In this document: piece by piece, positions 1-7,869 of the stretch
Position numbering within the stretch: position 1 is the stretch's first letter
How the letters are laid out: each line of letters starts with the position of its first letter
Origin: Bacteroidota bacterium
GTDB lineage: Bacteria > Bacteroidota > Bacteroidia > Chitinophagales > Chitinophagaceae
DNA: 34,098 nt
NCBI GenBank assembly: GCA_018267545.1
Contig: JAFDYG010000280.1
Location: 1 to 34,098 of the forward strand
Direction of reading: 5' to 3'
The notes under the pieces: model-generated
Seen by the model: the letters and a program-made list of their open reading frames with translations, nothing else
Database searches by the model: none
Told to the model about the DNA's origin: nothing
Program-made: the position numbers and the translations under genes

Positions 1-3000
1 GCATCGACGTTGACGACTTCTTCGAGGACGAAGAGGTCGGCCTTTAGGTTTTGCAGAACGGTCTTGGCGTTGGCTTTCTGCAGGTCCTTGTCGGGGGGAC
101 CGAAGCCGGCTTCGCCCGTAGCGAACCATTCCATGTTCCAGTTGACGATGTTGAGAGTGGAGGCCGGGGAGATGCTGTTGCCCTTTACGTTGACGGTAAT
201 CGACGTATCAGGAGTAGCATCGGCTCCGATGTAGACCTTCAGCGAGTCGAAGGACTGGGTATTGGCAACGGTAGGCGTGAAGCGGATAAAGACGGGTTCG
301 GTCTTGTTATTGGCCGTGTCTTTGCCGATGACGATGCTGTTGCTGAAATTCACGCTGTCGGTTGAGACCTGGAAGTTAGCGCCATTTGCCACGACGACTT
401 TGATGTCGGTGGTCAGGTCGTTTCCGAGGACGGTGATCTTCTTATCGACCGTGGTGCCGACAGCGGCATATCCGAATTCGGCGCTGTTGGAGCTGATGGT
501 CAGGGTCGGCGGCGGCGGCGTGGTGGAGAAATAGACTTTGATATCGTCGAGCGTCCAGCGTGCGCCGTCGTCGGTAGTGGAGGTATAGACGAATGCTATA
601 TAGACGTTGTCGTGGTTAAAGGCTGTCAGGTTGATGCTATCCGACAGGGCCCAGACGTTCGACCCGCTGCTGGGGAAGCGACCGTTGAGGTCGGTCCAGT
701 CGGCGAGGTTGGGGTCGCCGGTGCCGGAGTAGTTGGAAGATATTTTCAGCTGAAGCTGGCTGCCGGTGAAGGCGCTGCGGCTCCAGAAATCGAGGAGCGC
801 GTACTGACCCGGTGTTGTGGTGAGATTGAACCGGGGTGAGATGAGCCAGTCCTGGTTGACGTTGTTGACGTTGTTGGCAAAGCCATTGATCTGTACGGCG
901 GCTCCGTGTGCGACGGTACCGGCGGGTGCTGCCGGGTCGCGGCCGAAGGTCGTACAATCCCATACCTGGGCTCCGATGACGCTGTATTGGATAAAGCCGC
1001 CGGGCAGGAGGCCGACGCCGTTACAGTTTTCGAAGTCGTTGGTGTAGTCGGGGACGATGGAAGCTGTTGTATTGAAGGTGGTGAAGCTCCAGCTAGCTGA
1101 TGACAGACCGGCGAAACTATTGCCGTATACGTCCTTGACTGTGCCGGCGTCGATGGCGACGTGATAGGTGGTATTGCCGGCGAGGGGAGCAGTGATGGTA
1201 AGTTTGTTGCCGCTGATGACGATGCTCGCGTCATTGACGTCGATGGTCGTTGTCGATCCGCCGTCGGCGGTCAGGGTTATGTTTCCGGTTCCCTTGACGA
1301 TAAGCTTGCTGAAGGTAGCGAAGGGCTGGTAGTTGACGGGGACGTCTGTTCTGCCGTTTGGCGGAGTGATGGTCGAGAGCGTGGGGGGTGTGATCGTATA
1401 GGTGCTGTTGCGCGGATTGGGCGGTGTCAGCACCTGGAAGTCACCCAGGTTGTCGTCAGTATCCGCTCCATCGACCTTGCGGACGGCGGAGGTGGTATTG
1501 CTCAACGTGCCAGCGGGGGCTGTTCCTTCAAAACCATCGGTATCGCCATAGCCGACCTTATCGACGACGGGGTCGCTGCTGGGGTTATTACCGGTTTGTG
1601 CGACGGTAGAGTGAACCAGGACGACTTTTCCTGACGCTGCGGCCATGGCGATCAGCGTGGGCGGTATGAGATCGGGTGTAGGAAGCGCCTGGGGAGAGCT
1701 GGCTCCTGCCCCTTCCTGGATGAGGAAGAAGCTATGCGGAGCGATGGTGCCGCTGAGCGGCGTTACCTGCCAAGATGTGCCTTTGGCGCTGGCGTATTGC
1801 ACCGACCAGCCGGTGAGATCGACGGCCGTATCCGCGTCGCTGAACAGTTCAATAAAGTCATTATTGTATTGAGCTCCGCTGTTGCCGCCGCCGCCGTAGA
1901 CCTGGTTGATCTTGATGAGGGCCGCTGCGGGATTGTCCGTCGTGGCGTTGGCGCTGATGGCGGTGGAATAGCTGTTGGAGCCGTCGACCGACCAGGCGGT
2001 ATAAAAGTATTTGGTGCTGGCTTTCAGACCGGTTTGCTGGAAGGGCAGACCTGCTGCCGGTCCATTATAGATTACCGTGCCTCCGCCGCTGATGGAAGCG
2101 CCGGCTGTGAGTGTTCCCGAAGGAGTTCCGAAAGTGGCGGTGGTATTGTATGCAATAAGAATGTTATCTCCATTGGCGTTTGCCGTAGCCGTGAGGTTGA
2201 TTGCGTGCGCGGAGGCTGCGGTTGCGGTCAGTCCTGTGGGTGAAACAACCGTGGCGTTGACCGTTCCGGAGAGAAGAACCGTTGCATTGGTGGCGCCTGA
2301 GGAAGAAGCCGTGAGGTTACCGGAAACGGGGCCCAGGGGCGTTGAAGCGCTGATACGGGCGAAGACGGGGGTGGCGGCTACGGTTCCGCTGGAGGCTGTC
2401 AGGGTTTGTGTTGGAGCGAAGGTGCTGTTATCCAGCGATATTTCGAAGCCTGCGGGAGCGGTTACAGTGATATCGTTTGTAAGATTGGTACCACTGATGC
2501 TGACGGATTGGGACGCGGAGGCCGTACCGATAAATGTGGAAAAGGCGGTTGGTGAGCCGCTGATGTTGACGGTGGGCTGCGGGCCGGCGGAGCCGGAAAC
2601 GCTTACCGTAACGGCGATATCGTCGATGCGCCAGTTGGCTGTTCCTGCAGCGGGTGAGCCGGTGCCGCCGTAGCCATAAATGCGAATGGTGATTGCCTGG
2701 CCGGTTGCGCCTGCGAGGTTAGCCGCATTTGTCATCATCGCCCAGGTGCTGTTAGCCAGCATCGAACCGGTGATGGGAGTTGCAAATGCATCGAGGCTGG
2801 TTCGAATATTATAGCTGACCGGACCGGTACCGGTGGAACGGCTGCCGAAGTCGATTTCTGTAACGGTGATCGACTGAGCAGCGCCGGGGGTCAGGGTGAA
2901 TTCGAAGTATGCGCTTCCTCCGGTGAGGTCACTGAAGGCTCCTGTTCTTGCGGCGGCCCCTGCATTGGCGCTGCCGCTGAAAGGAGGGATGGGGCCGGAA

Positions 3001-3224
3001 ACCGAAGACGTAGTCACCATCTGTGTGGTCCCGTTATTGTTGTGCTGGGACACGGTCGGGACGGCGAGTCCTGAAGGCACAGTGCTGGTAATGGCGGGCG
3101 CTTCCGTAACCGTAGAAGCGGCTGTGCCAAAATCCCACTTGATGGTGGCGGTAGTCTGCGCGTGGCTAAGTGCCGGCAGCAGTAGGAAAAGGGCGGGCAA
3201 TAGAAATGCGTAAAGTTTTCTCAT
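1..3224 (-). CDS. Secreted multidomain endonuclease/exonuclease/phosphatase-family protein with lamin-tail domain (3' end outside window)
   Basis: The frame is open from the ATG at 3224 to the left edge, giving 1074 visible codons with no stop. Residues 1-23 are a signal peptide ending in S-H-A-Q. A beta-sandwich module follows to about 220, then Ig-like and fibronectin-like modules to about 437. A lamin-tail domain spans about 437-605 (INQVYGGGGNSG, DFIELFSDAD). A Big_5-like module runs to about 715 and a choice-of-anchor-J domain from about 725 to 896 (DFENC, DWLISPRF, WTLDDIKV). Another Ig-like module follows. From about 1025 the motif LNIVNWNMEWF and LKADLFVLEEVV mark the start of an endonuclease/exonuclease/phosphatase fold, whose catalytic residues lie mostly beyond the edge. 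Family knowledge suggests an extracellular nuclease or phosphoesterase; a T9SS tail probably lies off-window. Translation across the whole length was consistent, so the domain order is well supported; the enzymatic call rests on the first part of the domain only. Confidence 0.85.
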   Translation of the reverse strand, partial: MRKLYAFLLPALFLLLPALSHAQTTATIKWDFGTAASTVTEAPAITSTVPSGLAVPTVSQHNNNGTTQMVTTSSVSGPIPPFSGSANAGAAARTGAFSDLTGGSAYFEFTLTPGAAQSITVTEIDFGSRSTGTGPVSYNIRTSLDAFATPITGSMLANSTWAMMTNAANLAGATGQAITIRIYGYGGTGSPAAGTANWRIDDIAVTVSVSGSAGPQPTVNISGSPTAFSTFIGTASASQSVSISGTNLTNDITVTAPAGFEISLDNSTFAPTQTLTASSGTVAATPVFARISASTPLGPVSGNLTASSSGATNATVLLSGTVNATVVSPTGLTATAASAHAINLTATANANGDNILIAYNTTATFGTPSGTLTAGASISGGGTVIYNGPAAGLPFQQTGLKASTKYFYTAWSVDGSNSYSTAISANATTDNPAAALIKINQVYGGGGNSGAQYNNDFIELFSDADTAVDLTGWSVQYASAKGTSWQVTPLSGTIAPHSFFLIQEGAGASSPQALPTPDLIPPTLIAMAAASGKVVLVHSTVAQTGNNPSSDPVVDKVGYGDTDGFEGTAPAGTLSNTTSAVRKVDGADTDDNLGDFQVLTPPNPRNSTYTITPPTLSTITPPNGRTDVPVNYQPFATFSKLIVKGTGNITLTADGGSTTTIDVNDASIVISGNKLTITAPLAGNTTYHVAIDAGTVKDVYGNSFAGLSSASWSFTTFNTTASIVPDYTNDFENCNGVGLLPGGFIQYSVIGAQVWDCTTFGRDPAAPAGTVAHGAAVQINGFANNVNNVNQDWLISPRFNLTTTPGQYALLDFWSRSAFTGSQLQLKISSNYSGTGDPNLADWTDLNGRFPSSGSNVWALSDSINLTAFNHDNVYIAFVYTSTTDDGARWTLDDIKVYFSTTPPPPTLTISSNSAEFGYAAVGTTVDKKITVLGNDLTTDIKVVVANGANFQVSTDSVNFSNSIVIGKDTANNKTEPVFIRFTPTVANTQSFDSLKVYIGADATPDTSITVNVKGNSISPASTLNIVNWNMEWFATGEAGFGPPDKDLQKANAKTVLQNLKADLFVLEEVVNVD

Positions 3225-3318
3225 TCAAAAAAGCTTTTTGGTGATGGTAATGGTTAGGCTAGTAGGTTGGGGAGGTTTGCTTAGGATTGGAGAGAGAGGT
3301 TATACAAGGATTGGGGAA

Positions 3319-3326
3319 CAAATCTA
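3319..3326 (-). promoter_or_regulatory. Candidate -7 element (TAGATTTG) for the multidomain nuclease
   Basis: The minus strand reads TAGATTTG, an exact match to the Bacteroidota -7 consensus TAnnTTTG, about 95 bp upstream of the start at 3224. No TTG is present 19-20 bp upstream; that position lies in the terminator of the preceding gene. The predicted leader of about 85 nt is strikingly poor in G. Confidence 0.3.
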
Positions 3327-3330
3327 ATGA

Positions 3331-3360
3331 AAAAACGGTCAGGCTTAGCGCCTGACCGTT
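3331..3360 (-). terminator. Rho-independent terminator of the beta-lactamase-fold gene
   Basis: An 11-bp perfect stem (3334-3344 pairing with 3350-3360, arm AACGGTCAGGC) with a 5-nt loop is followed on the minus strand by a run of T from 3335 to 3331. It lies 29 bp past the stop codon at 3390, the classic arrangement. The inner arms GGTCAGGC/GCCTGACC recur in the palindrome at 31393-31410. Confidence 0.85.
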
Positions 3361-3389
3361 ACGTCTGTGTTATGATTTTTTTGGCGGTG

Positions 3390-5255
3390 TTAGAACAGGT
3401 CGTAGTTCGGCCAGCTGATTGTCTTGTACAGATTGCCAAGGATGCTGTCCAGGGTCCAGGCGAAGGTGTCCTGCTCGGCCCTGGTGTTCAGGACGACGGT
3501 CCAGCCGCCGCCGTCGCCGGCGTCGTGAAGCAGGGCGTTGGTGCCGTCCATGGCGCCGTTATGGCCTTTGGCGCCTCCGCCCCAGACGACAAAACCGCAG
3601 CCGTAGCCATTGGAATTGGGGGTGGTCTCGGTCAGGGAGTCCATCTGGGCTTTGGGGAGAATATCGGCTACGCCGTGGTTGCCGTTGATGTGAACCAGCA
3701 CGCGGGCCAGGTCGGGGGCGCTGGCGATCCAGCCGCCGTTGCCGGCCATGCGGTCGAGGTGGAGGCCGTAGGGGTTGCCGCCGGCGCTGCTGCCATAATA
3801 CTGTACTTCATTGGGCAGGCGCTGGGACAGGTCGTTCTTGCCGATCTGCATGCCGGTTACGCCGCAGGGAGCAAAGACCTGCTGCTGGACAAATTTCTCG
3901 TAGGAGGGGCCGCCGTCGAGCTTTTCGATGATGCGGGCCAGGAGAATATAACCGAAGTTGAGATAGAGCGGGCTGCTACCGGGCGCTTTGGTAATGATTT
4001 CATTATTCAGCTCCCACTGGATGATCTGGTCGATGGTCATCTCGTAGTGTATGAAGGCGGGGTCACCCTTGGCGTTCTGAAAACCCGAGGTGTGGTGCAG
4101 CAGGTGGCTGACAGTGATGTCTTTTGCGAGGCTGTTGTTATTGGGGACGGTAAAATTGGAGAGGATACCGCCGGGGCCGAAGACCTTGTCACTTAGCTTC
4201 AGCTTGCCGCTTGCAAAGAGCTTCATGATGCCCAGGGAGGTCATGGGTTTGCTGACGCTGGCGATGCGCCAGCGGTGGTCGGGGCTGGCGGGTTCGCCGG
4301 TTTCTTTTACGGCGTTACCATAGCCTTTGGAGAAGACCAGCTTGTCGTTCTTGCAGAAGGCGACGCAGAGTCCGGGGACCTTGTTCCGTTTCATGTAATT
4401 ATTGATGCTGGTATCGATGCGGTACATGTCGGCGGCGCTGATATTGGGGTTGTTCCAGATGCCGGCGAACTGGACGCTGTTGCCTACGTTGTAGCCGGTG
4501 AGGAATTGCGGCGTATAGCCCTGATCGTAATAATTATCGAATTCGTATTGATAGAAATTCAGTAGGATACCGTGGCGGGCGGCCCACATGGGAGAGGAGA
4601 CTTTCTCCCAGATGGCGGCGTAGGCAGCTTGTCCGCCGTTGGTATAACCGGTGACGCAGGTCAGCTTGTAACCCTGGTTCATGAACTGGGTGAAGTTATC
4701 CTGGTATTGCTGTGCGGTCAGGTTGTGGCGGGCGACCCAGGCGGGGCTGCTGGTTTGTTCCCAGATGCCGTCGAAATAGGGGGTGCCGTTGACGGTGTAG
4801 GCTGAGATGATCTTCGGCTTATAGTTCTTGTTTTGATCGAAGACCTGCTGGTATTGCTGTGCCGTCAGGTTGTGCCGCGCGATCATTGCGGGGCCGCCGG
4901 TCTTTTGCCAGATGCCGTTGAAGTAAGGAGTGCTGCCGACGGTAAAGCCCTGTACGTAGACGAGACGATAGCCTTTTTTATTCAGGTCGTCGAAGGTGCT
5001 TTGGTATTGTGCGGCGGTGAGGCCGTGGTGAAATTCCGAAGCAGGGATGTTGGTCTTTTGCCAGAGGGCGGCGTAGTTGGCCTGGTTGTTCAGGCTGTAG
5101 CCGGTAACCATCTTTGGATAGTAGCCTTGTTTGGATAGGTCGTCGAAGGCTTTTTGATACTGGGCAGCGGTGAGGCCATGTTTGGCAATCCAGGGTTGTG
5201 CGATGAGGGTCGATGCGAGGGCAAAGGTTGCAAGGAGAGATAGCAATCTTTTCAT
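3390..5255 (-). CDS. Secreted beta-lactamase-fold serine hydrolase (S12 type) with five N-terminal BTRD1-like repeats; polyglycine-hydrolase-like
   Basis: The 621-residue protein has a signal peptide at 1-20. Five tandem repeats of about 48 residues follow (21-68, 71-118, 122-168, 171-219, 222-269), each with H-G/N-L-T-A-x-Q-Y near its start and Y-A/F-x-x-I/L-W near its end. A class C beta-lactamase/DD-peptidase fold starts at about 275. Its catalytic motifs are S333-V-S-K336, Y431-L-N433 and H565-N-G567, all intact. The repeats resemble Bacterial tandem repeat domain 1, and repeats plus a beta-lactamase fold is the arrangement of fungal polyglycine hydrolases, proteases that cut Gly-rich linkers in plant chitinases. 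An esterase or D-aminopeptidase role is also possible. No lipobox or T9SS tail is visible, so it is probably periplasmic or released. It stands alone, with a promoter at 5299-5329 and a terminator at 3331-3360. Confidence 0.9.
   Translation of the reverse strand: MKRLLSLLATFALASTLIAQPWIAKHGLTAAQYQKAFDDLSKQGYYPKMVTGYSLNNQANYAALWQKTNIPASEFHHGLTAAQYQSTFDDLNKKGYRLVYVQGFTVGSTPYFNGIWQKTGGPAMIARHNLTAQQYQQVFDQNKNYKPKIISAYTVNGTPYFDGIWEQTSSPAWVARHNLTAQQYQDNFTQFMNQGYKLTCVTGYTNGGQAAYAAIWEKVSSPMWAARHGILLNFYQYEFDNYYDQGYTPQFLTGYNVGNSVQFAGIWNNPNISAADMYRIDTSINNYMKRNKVPGLCVAFCKNDKLVFSKGYGNAVKETGEPASPDHRWRIASVSKPMTSLGIMKLFASGKLKLSDKVFGPGGILSNFTVPNNNSLAKDITVSHLLHHTSGFQNAKGDPAFIHYEMTIDQIIQWELNNEIITKAPGSSPLYLNFGYILLARIIEKLDGGPSYEKFVQQQVFAPCGVTGMQIGKNDLSQRLPNEVQYYGSSAGGNPYGLHLDRMAGNGGWIASAPDLARVLVHINGNHGVADILPKAQMDSLTETTPNSNGYGCGFVVWGGGAKGHNGAMDGTNALLHDAGDGGGWTVVLNTRAEQDTFAWTLDSILGNLYKTISWPNYDLF
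4449..5195 (-). repeat. Five tandem ~50-codon repeats encoding the N-terminal domain
   Basis: The protein repeats occur at a period of about 50 residues with the pattern H-G/N-L-T-A-x-Q-Y-Q, a central G-Y, and a closing I/L-W. The first four keep the LTA-x-QY core; the fifth has diverged (ILLNFYQYEF). Divergence between copies suggests old duplications rather than recent slippage. Confidence 0.85.
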
Positions 5256-5298
5256 GTTGTAGTTTTTAATTGGTTAGATTGCTCAGGTGTAGGGAATG

Positions 5299-5329
5299 CA
5301 AAGATGCCTCACATTGTGATTATATTCAA
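5299..5329 (-). promoter_or_regulatory. Candidate promoter of the beta-lactamase-fold gene, with a palindrome in its spacer
   Basis: On the minus strand a TTG (5327-5329) is followed after 20 bp by CATCTTTG (5299-5306), one mismatch from TAnnTTTG. The leader would be about 38 nt. The spacer contains the perfect palindrome TCACATTGTGA at 5309-5319, a possible operator. Confidence 0.4.
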
Positions 5330-5349
5330 TACCCCGAAAGTGGTAAATT

Positions 5350-7788
5350 TTAGAATGCGCGCTTGTCGGCGCTGCCGGAGGTAGTTTTGGTTTTAGATGG
5401 GTTCTTTACGTATTTATCCAGCCAGGCGTTCTCTTCGTACAGTAAATGCAGCAGATTTTCCTTGCCGCGATAGCCGTGTGCTTCGTAGGGTAGTACTACA
5501 TAGCGTACTGTGCCGCCGTGTCCTTTGATGGCGTTGTACATTCTTTCGCTTTGGATGGGGAAGGTGCCGGAGTTGTCGTCCATCTCACCGTGGACGAGGA
5601 GCAAGGGTGTGGTGATCTGATTGGCGAAATTGAATGGGCTCATATCGAAGTACAGCTTGGGGTCTTGCCAGTAGCTGCGGTCTTCGTTTTGGAAACCGAA
5701 GGGAGTGAGCGTGCGGTTATAGGCGCCGCTGCGGGCGATGCCGGCCTTGAAGAGTTTTGTGTGCGCGAGGAGGTTGGCCGTCATGAATGCGCCGTAGCTA
5801 TGGCCGCCGACGGCGACGCGGTTGGGGTCGCCTACGCCGAGCTCGGAGAGTTTGTTGATAGCGGCTTCGGCGTTCATGGTCAATTGATGGACGAAGTCGT
5901 CGTTGGGTTTTTTCGTGCTGTCGGTGGAGACGATGGGCATTTCGGCGTTGTCGAGGATGGCGTAGCCCTGGGTGACCCAGAATACCGGTGAGCCCCAGCC
6001 GAGGACGGTGAATTTATCTTTGCTGCCGCGGACCTGAGCGGCGTCGGCTGCGGAGTTGAATTCGCGGGGGTAGGCCCAGATGATTACGGGCAGCGGGCTG
6101 TCTTTTTTCGGGGTAAAGTTTTTGGGGAGGTAGAGGTCGCCGGTGAGGTCGACTCCGTCGGCGCGTTTGTAGGAGACCTTTTGTTTGGTTACGCCTTCGA
6201 GCTGGGGATAGGGATTGGTGAAGGCGGTGATCGCGGTGGCTCCGCCGCTGATTTTACGGATGTAGTAATTGGGGACCTGGTCGTGGGTTTCTTTTCGGGT
6301 GAGGAATGTAGTGGGGCTCAGGACTTCGCTCACGTATTCGAACTGTCCTTCGGGGCAGCGCCAGATGACTTCGTTCTGGCGGGTGATGAGGTTGAATTTC
6401 GCAAGGAAGGGCAGGTCTCCTTTGGCGGAGCTGCCGGTAATGTTATTGAGGAGGAGCTGTTTTCCGTTATCGATAATTTCGAGCACTTCCTGTCCGTATT
6501 GGTTTCGGGTTAGTACGGGCTGGCCGGGGTCGCTGTAGGCGTCCGTGGTGTTTCGTTCGAGGAGCAGGGTAGTTTCACCTGTTTGGGGGTTCAATCTCGA
6601 GATGCGTTCGAGCTGTTTGCTGCGAAGGACTTCGAAAACGAGCGCGGTGGTGTCGTTGCCCCAGATGATACGCTGGATGCGGAGCTTTGTTTTCAAGAGC
6701 TCTTTGCCGGCGGTTGTGAAAGGAGCGTCCTGTGTGTATATAGCGTCGTGGTAGTCTTGTTTTTTGCGCATAAGACCACTGTCGAGCGGGGCATACCAGG
6801 TGAGGGTAGCGGGGCGGTCGTCGCGCCAGTCGTAATTACGGGTGGTGTTTTGTACGTTATCGAAGCCGCGTGGGGAATTTTCGCCGGAGGGAAGATTGGC
6901 GATGGTCTCTTGTTTTGTTCCGTTTATGTCGATGACGGTAACCGTGGAGGTAAATCTGTTGGCGGTTACGAGGTAGGAGAAGGGGCGGTGGGCTGTTCTT
7001 TCGAGGATGTATTTCTTATCCGGGGAAAGGTTGACGTTGATAAAGATACTGGGTTTACCGATGGGCGTTTCGATGCCGGCGGTATTCTTTACGAGCTGTG
7101 CGGTGGCGTAGAAGTCGAAAATCGATTCGTCGTAAGGACTCTTGATCAGGTCTTCGAAAGTGGCGCTGGGGGCTTCCTTGCCGAGGTTTTCCTGGATGGC
7201 GGGCCCGGCGGGTGTCAATTCTTTTTTGGGAGCGGCCGTGGAGGGTTTTGTGACGATCTTATATAAGAGCGTCTTGTCGTCGACCCATTGGTAGGCGCCG
7301 CCGGTGATGAGGTTAAGGGGGGCTTTGTTAACTTTCGCCGCGTGCCGGGTGGCGATGTCGATGACATAGAGGTCGACTTGTTTGGATGTCGTGTTGGTGA
7401 AGGCGATCTTGTCTTCGGCGGGGCTCCAGCTGATGTTGCCTGCCAGCAGAGGGGTAGGGAGGCCTGTGATGGCATATTCCTTGCTGGTCTTTAAATTTTT
7501 AAGGCTGAAGCCGTTGATGAAATTTTGCCGGCTGAGGGCGAAGTTGTCCGGGTTGAAGCGGAGGCCGGCTATGCGGAATTCGGGTTGGGCGAGCTCTTCT
7601 ACATTGGGATAGGAATTGCGTTGACTGAAGAGGAGCCATTCTCCCTTTTGGTCGATGCTGACGCTGGGAGTCGGTTTGGCCAGGAGGAGGTCGGCGATGT
7701 CTTTGGGGGGAAGCTGGTAGCCGTTTTGGGCTTTTGCGAGGATGCCGCCGGATAGGAGGGCGGTTAGGATTAGCAGTAGTTTTCTCAT
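5350..7788 (-). CDS. Secreted S9D-type prolyl-oligopeptidase-family peptidase (glutamyl endopeptidase-like)
   Basis: I place the start at the ATG of 7786-7788. It gives a clean signal peptide (MRKLLLILTALLSGGILAKAQ) and 81 bp to the divergent gene; an upstream in-frame ATG at 7854 would leave 15 bp and spoil the signal. The product is 812 residues. An N-terminal beta-propeller-like half is followed by an alpha/beta hydrolase with nucleophile S664 in GGHSYGAFM, D737 in HGEMDDNSG and H771 in EAHGYRG. The segments around WAYPREF and the catalytic motifs closely match chloroplast glutamyl endopeptidases and their bacterial relatives (MEROPS S9D), known to cleave small peptides after Glu. The Glu specificity is inferred from family resemblance. 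It probably acts in the periplasm on peptides. No terminator was seen after the stop. Confidence 0.9.
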   Translation of the reverse strand: MRKLLLILTALLSGGILAKAQNGYQLPPKDIADLLLAKPTPSVSIDQKGEWLLFSQRNSYPNVEELAQPEFRIAGLRFNPDNFALSRQNFINGFSLKNLKTSKEYAITGLPTPLLAGNISWSPAEDKIAFTNTTSKQVDLYVIDIATRHAAKVNKAPLNLITGGAYQWVDDKTLLYKIVTKPSTAAPKKELTPAGPAIQENLGKEAPSATFEDLIKSPYDESIFDFYATAQLVKNTAGIETPIGKPSIFINVNLSPDKKYILERTAHRPFSYLVTANRFTSTVTVIDINGTKQETIANLPSGENSPRGFDNVQNTTRNYDWRDDRPATLTWYAPLDSGLMRKKQDYHDAIYTQDAPFTTAGKELLKTKLRIQRIIWGNDTTALVFEVLRSKQLERISRLNPQTGETTLLLERNTTDAYSDPGQPVLTRNQYGQEVLEIIDNGKQLLLNNITGSSAKGDLPFLAKFNLITRQNEVIWRCPEGQFEYVSEVLSPTTFLTRKETHDQVPNYYIRKISGGATAITAFTNPYPQLEGVTKQKVSYKRADGVDLTGDLYLPKNFTPKKDSPLPVIIWAYPREFNSAADAAQVRGSKDKFTVLGWGSPVFWVTQGYAILDNAEMPIVSTDSTKKPNDDFVHQLTMNAEAAINKLSELGVGDPNRVAVGGHSYGAFMTANLLAHTKLFKAGIARSGAYNRTLTPFGFQNEDRSYWQDPKLYFDMSPFNFANQITTPLLLVHGEMDDNSGTFPIQSERMYNAIKGHGGTVRYVVLPYEAHGYRGKENLLHLLYEENAWLDKYVKNPSKTKTTSGSADKRAF

Positions 7789-7869
7789 GTGACTAAAGCT
7801 AGAAAAAAAACGTAAATTCATTGGCCCGCCCTTAAGCCTGTTAAAGCCGTTCATACAAAATCATTTACT

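Noticed and set aside
3327-4196. 289-codon plus-strand open frame opposite the beta-lactamase-fold gene
   Set aside because: It lies wholly antisense to a gene with intact catalytic motifs; its product is Val/Gly/Ala-rich without recognisable domains. Such shadows are common where third codon positions are GC-rich.
3390-5255. Antibiotic-resistance beta-lactamase
   Set aside because: The fold is that of S12 hydrolases, but the repeat domain and overall layout fit a secreted peptidase-like enzyme better; no resistance context is present.
7789-7854. Upstream start for the S9 peptidase at 7854
   Set aside because: It would add 22 residues before a good signal peptide and leave only 15 bp to the divergent gene.
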